Assembly (NCBI RefSeq): GCF_000003605.2
Contig: NW_003157227.1
Location: 464,018-476,859 of the forward strand
DNA: 12,842 nt
From: Saccoglossus kowalevskii
Taxonomy: Eukaryota > Hemichordata > Enteropneusta > Harrimaniidae
Reading direction: 5' to 3'
In this document: piece by piece, positions 9,901-12,842 of the stretch
Layout of the letters: every line of letters begins with the position of its first letter
How positions within the stretch are numbered: position 1 is the first letter of the stretch
Notes under the pieces: model-generated
What the model was told of the DNA's origin: nothing
Databases searched by the model: none
The model's input: the letters and a program-made list of their open reading frames with translations, nothing else
Translations under genes and position numbers: made by a program

Positions 9901-12290
9901 GGAATATTACCTTGTCCCTTATTTCCAATAAAGTTGTATTCATTTTTCAATTTTTTGCTCTGTTCTGGGCTTTTTTTATGCCTAGTGCTTGGGCCGGGAA
10001 GACATAGCATACACGGTAATAATTTTACAAGGATATCGCAGAGTATGCACTCAGACAGTACGCAGTCTGATCAATCTCGGCCAATAATATCTGTGCACAC
10101 AATACAGTATTCTCACAAATACTGTAGAATGCTTTATTTTCACTTGGAATTTATTTTTGCTGTTTTCGTTGAAGGGATGAATCAGTGAAAATAAAATCTA
10201 ACGAAAATACCCTTTTCCTACAATTTACATTCAAGTCACCAAATCACACTTCATACAAAAAAATGTCTTTCAGAAAAATGTCAGCTATTAAAAATAAAGT
10301 GTATTTATATCTGATTACCGGTACACAAATTAGTAGCAACTTCACTGGCAATGTTGCTGTTTTGAATAATATAGTGGTGGCAGTAAAATACAACTGATTA
10401 TGACCATAGAAACACTTGTTATTTGCGTAAGTGTATGCACTAGTAATAGAGAAAATATGTTAGTCTGATTCCAGAATAAACCAACCTTTGATATGTTTAG
10501 AGTGAACAGTCAGCTGAGTCAACTTTTTATTATTGCAAATACCAGTGTAGTTTGAGTGGCTTCATTTTTGGGACTTTCATTATCTGTGACACAGTCCCTC
10601 TATGCCTGGTCTGGAAATGGTCATTATATTAGGTGTTAATTGGTCTTCTTCCCTGGCAAAGGCGCGTTGCGGGTATGCGCAAATTATTGTCACGTGATCA
10701 GTACACAGTTGGTCACTTATTTTGAATGGTTTGTTTACCTGCAACGCTATTTGAGACAAAAGAACGCTAGTCGTTTCCAGACCGAAGATAGAAGAACTGT
10801 GTCTTTGATAATGATGTTTGATTTTATAAAATAGACAAATCACTTTTTTTTTTTTAATAAATAAAAAACTCTCAAATTTTTACATAATCATTTATGGGAA
10901 GTTAATTACAGTACATTTCATATTTTCTATGCTTGATAATTTATTCTGTGGGAAGATATTTAAATTTTATGCAGCTATTTCTTTACAATTAATGGACATT
11001 TGATACGTGGAGAATTGTTTTGTAAAATGAAAAAATGTAGCAAATTTACTATATTCAACTACATGTATGTTTATAATGTGCCCTCATTTCTTCACAAAAC
11101 TTACTTCATTTTTTTCAATATTTTATAAATATCACTGAGTAATTACATTTTGTACTTTTACTGGTAAATCTGCCTGCATCACTTGGACACATACTGAACA
11201 TGTTGCAGTACAACAACTGTGGCACATTTAATTAACCTTTTGAACAACATTGTCAACTTTTGGTGCAATCTACAAAATGATTTTGTGTAGTCTGCTCACC
11301 CCCCCCCCCCCCACATGAATCGTTGATATAAATTGACAAATCTTTTGATAAATAACTACGAGGAATGTCTGAAACTGTACATATGGTCCAAAATGATGAC
11401 GAAATTCAGTGATAAATTTTACAAAACGTGAAAATATGTGCACTGAATTTAGTGGGAAAAATATCTGGTACTCAACAATTTAAGAAAATGAATGATTTTA
11501 CAATAGTCAGCATTCTAATTTGAATCCTTACACTTACCATGCTAGCTTCTTTATAAAATTTAATGCATACAATTCCTGTGTTTTCACAATTTTCTCAAAA
11601 CATACAACGAGTATTTTTGTAGTAAAGTTAATTTGCATAAAATATTATTTCACTTTCAAATGATAAGATAGATTTGAATCCAGCATTCTCATAATTGAAC
11701 ATCAGGAAACTATTTCAAACTTTCCAAAAATTATTCCAAGGAAATTGTCGTCGCATACACCGCTCAATTTATCAGGCTCAAAACTGATACAATGTATGGA
11801 CAGTACTAATGTCATCCAAGGTTTTACCAAATGTAGTTTGTTAATTTTTTTTTGTCATGAAGTCCAGAAATGGACGAGTATGCAACATATCATTTTTATT
11901 TTTCTGAATGTTTGTAGTGTGACTATTATCTGTGATGAAAATCTATTGTGTGGTAAGATTTCAATGTCGCAAATGAAAAACCAAATTGACAATGTGCTGG
12001 TAAAAGTGTTGCCCAGCACGGTTCCACAGAGCCTGCTCGCCACGGAATGACAAACAATGGCTGTACATGTGAATGATGAAGCATCTAGCAGTGCACAGGG
12101 CCAATAAACTTACTATTGACCTCCAAATATCAATATTTAATGTTTTGTTTTGTAAATTCCTTATTAATCCTTTCACAGGATATGAGTGCTCAATCTCCCC
12201 CTAAAGTACCAAAACGACCAAGTAGGTTATCTAGGCTATCGAGTGAACCAACAATTAGAAGTTCATCACCAACGACACCTCCTGGTAAAG
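779..12290 (+). CDS. DOCK3/4: DOCK3/4-like Rho/Rap GEF, partial (10 exons, both ends outside the window)
   Basis: Joined exons: 779-920, 1465-1631, 1995-2081, 2654-2830, 5383-5466, 6749-6868, 7081-7205, 7901-8060, 8956-9117, 12179-12290. Every junction is GT-AG and phases agree (1,0,0,0,0,0,2,0,0), giving 445 residues without a stop. Residues 1-259 are the C-terminal part of a DHR-2 (DOCKER) domain, which in this family binds nucleotide-free Rac (and Rap for DOCK4) and ejects GDP at the membrane. Hallmarks are NPIP, DRPFHKGEKD, MWLERTT, LPGILRWFEV, VEISP and LNGVIDAAVMGG. Residues 260-445 are a low-complexity Pro/Ser tail with SH3-ligand motifs. DRPFHKG, VIDAAV, YQEA and PLHAKLEKMF point to DOCK-B; GILRWFEV and AVMGG are more DOCK-A-like. 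The SH3, C2-like DHR-1 and early DHR-2 parts, and the stop codon, lie outside. Family call near certain; subfamily about 80%. Confidence 0.93.
921..1464. other. Intron 1 with degenerate tetranucleotide tract
   Basis: The intron runs from donor GTATCC (921) to the acceptor at 1464. Its first part is dominated by the GTCC/GTCT-type tract listed separately; the rest (about 1170-1464) is plain AT-rich sequence. Confidence 0.8.
984..1165. repeat. Degenerate (GTCC/GTCT/TCCA)n tetranucleotide microsatellite
   Basis: About 180 bp are built from four-base steps such as GTCC, GTCT, GTTC and ATCC, with strong strand asymmetry (few A, C/T plus G on the plus strand). Open frames on both strands here (Cys/Ser/Val-rich plus, Arg/Met/Asp-rich minus) are repeat artefacts. 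The tract starts about 60 bases after the exon 1 donor. Confidence 0.85.
1465..1631 (+). CDS. DOCK3/4: DOCK exon 2 of window (DHR-2)
   Basis: The acceptor is the C-rich tract TCCCCCCAG ending at 1464; the donor is AAG|GTAGTT at 1632. The exon contributes two bases to the split Tyr codon and then 55 codons: IEVRKVNPIPNEPELF, VPDKIMRYYEINDVRKFYA, then DRPFHKGEKDPNNELK. The NPIP / VPD.I / DRPFHKG / NE(F/L)KS(L/M)W series is the DOCK3/4 version of this region; DOCK1/2/5 have SRP(I/V)RKG here. It ends in phase 0 and leads into the MWLERTT exon. The reading frame stays open upstream into the intron (from 1404), but that part has no family similarity. Confidence 0.93.
1632..1994. other. Intron 2 with a 37-bp tandem repeat
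   Basis: The intron runs from donor GTAGTT (1632) to the acceptor at 1994. Apart from the tandem repeat at 1697-1812, it holds only unique AT-rich sequence. Confidence 0.85.
1697..1812. repeat. 37-bp tandem repeat, three copies plus 5 bp
   Basis: Units are 1697-1733, 1734-1770 and 1771-1807, followed by TGGTA. Each begins TGGTACTTATGTG and ends AAAGGTCACACATCC. Units 2 and 3 are identical; unit 1 differs at one base (C for T at 1710). Near-identity implies recent expansion. Confidence 0.95.
1995..2081 (+). CDS. DOCK3/4: DOCK exon 3 of window (DHR-2, MWLERTT / GILRWFEV)
   Basis: The acceptor is CTATTACAG ending at 1994; the donor is the consensus GTAAGT at 2082. The exon is 87 bp, 29 codons, phase 0 at both ends. 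It encodes SMWLERTTITTSNSLPG followed by ILRWFEVIDKTT. The W-x-ERT and LPGI-x-(R/K)WFEV blocks are among the most conserved stretches of DHR-2. GIL rather than GIS at the glycine turn is closer to DOCK1/2/5 than to vertebrate DOCK3/4. The open frame on both sides is intronic. Confidence 0.94.
2082..2653. other. Intron 3, no internal feature seen
   Basis: The intron runs from donor GTAAGT (2082) to the acceptor at 2653. I looked for exons, hairpins and repeats and found nothing to report; the minus-strand open frames here carry no recognisable protein. Confidence 0.75.
2654..2830 (+). CDS. DOCK3/4: DOCK exon 4 of window (ISP motif and nucleotide-sensor segment)
   Basis: The acceptor is GTGTTTTCTAG ending at 2653; the donor is GAG|GTATGA at 2831. 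There are 59 codons, phase 0 at both ends. It opens with VEISPIENALETM; ISP (codons 2660-2668) is the triplet whose alanine replacement in human DOCK180 abolishes exchange activity (established knowledge). A charged helix with RKNKELRSIIATY follows, then ISPLSMSLNGVIDAAVMGG and IAKYQE. The GVIDAAVMGG part corresponds to the lobe-C helix and loop whose valine acts as nucleotide sensor in DOCK2 and DOCK9 structures. AA after VID is DOCK-B-like; MGG (not NGG) is DOCK-A-like. All key residues are present, so the enzyme looks catalytically competent. Confidence 0.96.
2881..2972. repeat. Outlying, diverged units of the 41-bp satellite
   Basis: 2938-2972 reads GATTGATGTGTATGATATTT followed by ATACC and AGTAGTAC, matching the units at 5095-5348 except for a few bases. 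2881-2906 shows a more decayed half unit (GATTTATACCATAGCAGTA). It lies 2.1 kb from the main array. Confidence 0.7.
3951..4146 (+). mobile_element. Decayed 5' end copy of hairpin-headed repeat
   Basis: It opens with TTAGCTTCACTGCTGACTTT and then GTCGAGCGGAGCTTATCA, a damaged version of the hairpin at 4147 and 12691. It continues with GATTGTCCGTCGTCCGTGTC and the GACTTCTTC..GAAACCGCAAG body, and stops where the next copy begins. About 195 bp, head-to-tail with the following copy. Confidence 0.75.
4147..4834 (+). mobile_element. Pearl / Helentron-associated-like nonautonomous element with 157-bp tandem core
   Basis: The left end is TAGCTCCGCT (4147-4156), whose GCTCCGCT arm folds back on AGCGGAGT (4169-4177). 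A GTCCGKCGTC-type stretch follows. The core is tandem units of 157 bp, starting at GATATCTTCA 4327, 4484 and 4641. The right end is AGCGGAGCTA (4808-4817), an inverted match to the left terminus, followed by a small perfect hairpin CAGCC-GACT-GGCTG (4821-4834). Short terminal inverted repeats, a tandem core and a 3' hairpin are the layout of bivalve pearl-type and HINE elements (family knowledge; assignment inferred). No coding capacity. Confidence 0.65.
4835..5090 (+). mobile_element. 5'-truncated second copy of the core and right end
   Basis: It starts mid-unit with TTGGTGAATATTCGTCATTT and repeats the GGTAAAAAGTGATATTTT motif at about 4863 and 4975. 5013-5090 closely parallels 4737-4817, ending AACAGCGGAACTAT. 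The GC-rich hairpin of the first right end is absent. Confidence 0.65.
5095..5348. repeat. 41-bp tandem satellite, six units plus partials
   Basis: Units start at 5095, 5136, 5177, 5218, 5259, 5300 and 5339. The consensus begins GTGGATTGGTGTGTATGATA and ends CCATTATAGTACTTT. The unit at 5300 is 39 bp, and the last is cut after GTGGATTGCT. The array stops about 35 bp before exon 5. Confidence 0.93.
5383..5466 (+). CDS. DOCK3/4: DOCK exon 5 of window (DHR-2 lobe C)
   Basis: The acceptor is TTGTGTTTTCAG ending at 5382; the donor is CAA|GTAAGG at 5467. It is the smallest exon here, 84 bp and 28 codons, phase 0 at both ends: AYFIPEYIISHPQDAEKI then ENLKKYILEQ. It matches the family pattern (A)FF..EYI.SHP.D.EKI..L(R/K)...EQ that follows the sensor loop. 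It sits alone after the largest repeat-filled intron of the upstream half (2831-5382), only about 35 bp after the end of a 41-bp satellite array. Confidence 0.95.
5467..6748. other. Intron 5 with a TA-flanked inverted-repeat element
   Basis: The intron runs from donor GTAAGG (5467) to the acceptor at 6748. It contains the element at 5649-5980 and two copies of a CAAAATGGCYGAC motif (6437, 6666). The rest (about 5981-6420) shows nothing I can name. Confidence 0.8.
5649..5980. mobile_element. MITE-like element, TA target-site duplication
   Basis: The left terminus TCCTCGGGGGCGGA (5651-5664) and right terminus TCCGCCCCTGAGGA (5965-5978) are inverted repeats matching 13 of 14. They are directly flanked by TA at 5649-5650 and 5979-5980, the Tc1/mariner-type target. 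The interior is more GC-rich than its surroundings. The minus-strand open frame at 5679-6050 lies mostly inside and is not a recognisable protein. Confidence 0.8.
6749..6868 (+). CDS. DOCK3/4: DOCK exon 6 of window (end of DHR-2)
   Basis: The acceptor is GTGTTTTTTAG ending at 6748; the donor is CAG|GTAATC at 6869. There are 40 codons, phase 0 at both ends: LEVLECGLRLHGELAPPDV, then KPLHAKLEKMFASMKASI and SSQ. This is the last conserved helix pair of DHR-2: GL.(V/L)H, PLH.KL, F..MK.SL in DOCK3/4. DOCK1/2/5 have PFHERM and LKEKV here, so this exon is one of the stronger arguments for DOCK-B. Similarity to the family core ends with it. Confidence 0.95.
7081..7205 (+). CDS. DOCK3/4: DOCK exon 7 of window (start of Pro-rich tail)
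   Basis: The acceptor is ATGTCATGTAG ending at 7080; the donor is CGG|GTAGGT at 7206, leaving phase 2. It encodes GSPITGHKPSPLPKQPVMSQ, then SGGPPPSPFTPPEDS and NTSFQIG. Composition is Pro/Ser/Gly-rich and presumably unstructured. It includes PSPLPK and PPPSPFTPP, which are SH3- or proline-directed-kinase-type sequences. Position directly after DHR-2, phase agreement with exon 6, and fusion of GG+T with exon 8 support it as coding. Tail sequence is poorly conserved in the family, so residue-level homology is not claimed. Confidence 0.85.
7206..7900. other. Intron 7 with a short inverted-repeat element
   Basis: The intron runs from donor GTAGGT (7206) to the acceptor at 7900, and holds the GCGGCTTCTA-type element at 7680-7848. 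The remainder is AT-rich and featureless. Confidence 0.8.
7680..7848. mobile_element. Short inverted-repeat element with GCGGCTTCTATTA motifs
   Basis: The left arm contains AAAATCTGTATCAAAAGCCG (7687-7706). The right arm, GCGGCTTCTAATACAGATTT then TATGGTAAC, is its inverted partner (7820-7847). A third GCGGCTTCTATTAGAG copy sits in the middle (7745-7760) and GCAGCTTCTATTAA at 7707. The target-site duplication is not clear. Confidence 0.7.
7901..8060 (+). CDS. DOCK3/4: DOCK exon 8 of window (Pro/Ser-rich tail with PxxPxR)
   Basis: The acceptor is TTACATTTTTAG ending at 7900; the donor is CTG|GTAAGC at 8061. The first base completes the Gly codon begun in exon 7. The peptide is SPLPTPLEPKRPVSVIS, TSSTGSNDSTGSGGSAV, then the acidic TETILEADEEQADENTVQL. 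PLEPKR (7917-7934) fits the class II SH3 ligand PxxPxR. The Ser/Thr/Gly linker and acidic end look like a flexible, possibly phosphorylated spacer. The open frame continues past 8060 but becomes intron-like. Phase 0 at the end permits direct joining to exon 9 or exon 10. Confidence 0.87.
8061..8955. other. Intron 8 with a TTAA-flanked element
   Basis: The intron runs from donor GTAAGC (8061) to the acceptor at 8955. It holds the element at 8230-8507; about 8510-8955 is AT-rich with T runs and no feature seen. Confidence 0.8.
8230..8507. mobile_element. MITE-like element with TTAA duplications, Kolobok/piggyBac-like target
   Basis: TTAA at 8230-8233 and 8504-8507 flanks a 270-bp element. The left terminus AGGGTGGTAGTCGTCGCGCC (8234-8253), then ACGCATGAGCA, is inverted against the right end CGCACATGCGCAGCGCGACA, then ACTACCCCT (to 8503). 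The termini agree over about 30 bp with a one- to two-base gap. TTAA plus an AGGG start fits the Kolobok superfamily pattern; piggyBac also uses TTAA but usually starts CC. No transposase frame is inside. Confidence 0.82.
8956..9117 (+). CDS. DOCK3/4: DOCK exon 9 of window, probable cassette exon in tail
   Basis: The acceptor is ACGTTATTTACAG ending at 8955, after a long T-rich tract; the donor is AAG|GTACCC at 9118. It is 162 bp, 54 codons, phase 0 at both ends: RNGLRTPRRPVPILPYHQ, RYSNYTENIYSNLILPLP, then STNFPKMSVTSKTKVYGK. RPVPILP (8980-9000) fits the class I SH3 ligand RxxPxxP. Five closely spaced tyrosines include two YSN (YxN) sites. Homology is not recognisable beyond an RRPVP-type resemblance to the DOCK4 tail recalled from memory. 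It could be skipped without shifting frame, and is less certain than the neighbouring exons. Confidence 0.68.
9521..9572. repeat. 26-bp perfect direct duplication
   Basis: Units 9521-9546 and 9547-9572 are identical, beginning TACCATGCGATGTGTCACTG. Two copies only. Confidence 0.95.
10577..10814. mobile_element. Inverted-repeat (MITE-like) element, 238 bp
   Basis: Left end: TCATTATC (10577-10584), then GACACAGT (10588-10595) and GGTCTGGAAA further in. The right end carries the complements in mirrored order: TTTCCAGACC (10774-10783), ACTGTGTC (10796-10803), GATAATGA (10807-10814). The arms span about 40 bp with scattered mismatches. A target duplication is not evident. The open frames on both strands inside are by-products of the symmetry. 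Confidence 0.75.
11299..11312. repeat. Homopolymer run of 14 C
   Basis: Fourteen consecutive C lie in AT-rich intron sequence. The length is liable to replication slippage or sequencing error. Confidence 0.9.
12179..12290 (+). CDS. DOCK3/4: DOCK exon 10 of window (tail with second PxxPxR), last exon seen
   Basis: The acceptor is AATCCTTTCACAG ending at 12178. The frame starts at 12179: DMSAQSPPKVPKRPSRL, SRLSSEPTIRSSSPTTPPGK. PKVPKR (12200-12217) is a class II SH3 ligand like that of exon 8. The following Ser/Arg-rich stretch offers basophilic-kinase and SP/TP sites. Two donors six bases apart, GTAAAG at 12285 and GTAACT at 12291, both leave phase 1; 12291 is chosen as the slightly longer end. 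The open frame runs on to a stop at 12371, so a retained-intron terminus is possible but unsupported. No later exon is visible before 12842. Confidence 0.83.
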
Positions 12291-12842
12291 GTAACTCATT
12301 TCACGTCTCTTTCATTGATATTATGGACTTGATAGTTACTTTATGTTCTTTTGATTTTAAAAAGACAAAATGAGTTTCAGCCAAATTAAAAGTGCAATGC
12401 AGTAATGGAGAGAACTTCTATTATTGTACCGGAAAATCACTAAATTAAGTATGTAAATTGTTTGAAATGTTTCAAATATTAAGATTTGTATCAGTAATAA
12501 TATATTACTTTTTCATCCCATGTCACATAACGAAATTTCAAAATAATTTCACCATGGAAACCAAATAAGTGTAAAAATGCTAATTATGACATTTATCACA
12601 TTTGTTATCTGAAATATTTTTTTTTTGTATTTTTGGCAACTCTTGTCACCATACATAATTTTTAAACCCACATAATTTTGTTCATATTTTTAGCTCCGCT
12701 GTCGACTTTGTCGAGCGGAGCTTATCATATGAGTGATTGTCCGCCGTCGTCGTCGTCCGTGTCAATGTTTTACTTTTTCGACTTCTTCTTGAAAACTACA
12801 AGCCTGAATGCTTTGATACTTGGTGTATATGTACCTTGGGTA
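12291..12842. other. Intron 10 (5' part), runs off the window
   Basis: The intron begins at donor GTAACT (or at 12285). It is AT-rich to about 12690 and then enters a copy of the hairpin-headed repeat. No exon with DOCK-tail character is seen. Confidence 0.75.
12691..12842 (+). mobile_element. Second copy of hairpin-headed repeat, 5' end, cut by the window edge
   Basis: This is the intact left end: AGCTCCGC...GCGGAGCT is an 8-bp perfect stem (12692-12699 with 12715-12722), extended by TCGAC/GTCGA around a TTT loop. Over 152 bp it matches 4147-4296 with only about a dozen differences, including a CGT triplet-scale expansion in the GTCGTCGTC stretch. Confidence 0.85.

Larger units (their letters stand above)
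9118..12178. other. Intron 9 (3.06 kb)
   Basis: The intron runs from donor GTACCC (9118) to the acceptor at 12178. It contains a 26-bp duplication (9521-9572), a segment resembling 440-620 (about 10130-10280), the inverted-repeat element at 10577-10814 and a run of 14 C (11299-11312). 10860-12170 is AT-rich with nothing else recognisable. An open frame around 10042-10092 is a weak candidate exon discussed in the findings. Confidence 0.75.

Noticed and set aside
11745-12050. 101-codon open frame before exon 10
   Set aside because: No splice-site pair in phase, no tail-like composition, and antisense open frames of similar length nearby suggest chance.

Overview
The window is AT-rich eukaryotic nuclear DNA. 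It holds a 3' portion of one plus-strand gene, split into ten short exons (84-177 bp) separated by introns of about 0.2-3 kb. Joined across consensus GT-AG junctions, the exons give one continuous 445-residue reading frame. It is recognisable as the C-terminal part of the DHR-2 (DOCKER) guanine-nucleotide-exchange domain of a DOCK-family Rac/Rap activator, followed by the start of its Pro/Ser-rich SH3-binding tail. Residue matches recalled from human DOCK proteins favour the DOCK-B class (DOCK3/DOCK4, Drosophila Sponge) over DOCK-A (DOCK1/2/5, Mbc, CED-5). The gene continues past both window edges: the first exon enters mid-domain and the last ends in phase 1 at a donor.

Layout: 1-778 is an upstream intron with a fold-back repeat at the window edge. 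Exons 1-6 (779-920, 1465-1631, 1995-2081, 2654-2830, 5383-5466, 6749-6868) encode the catalytic domain. Exons 7-10 (7081-7205, 7901-8060, 8956-9117, 12179-12290) encode the tail. Everything else is intron.

The introns carry most of the unusual structure. They contain a hairpin-headed, tandem-cored element resembling bivalve pearl / Helentron-associated repeats (3951-5090, with a second copy at 12691-12842). There are several short inverted-repeat (MITE-like) elements: 5649-5980 with TA flanks, 7680-7848, 8230-8507 with TTAA flanks, 10577-10814, and 3-136. Tandem repeats have units of 37 bp, 41 bp and 26 bp, and there is a degenerate tetranucleotide tract.

The organism is most likely a marine invertebrate. 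A lophotrochozoan, probably a mollusc, fits best, because the TAGCTCCGCT hairpin repeat and its core look like families common in bivalve and gastropod genomes. That is a judgement from memory, not a search result. I see no bacterial operon, RNA gene, CRISPR array, promoter or polyadenylation site that I can defend. I also see no new multi-gene system: the novelty here lies in the repeats and in the spliced tail of the DOCK gene.
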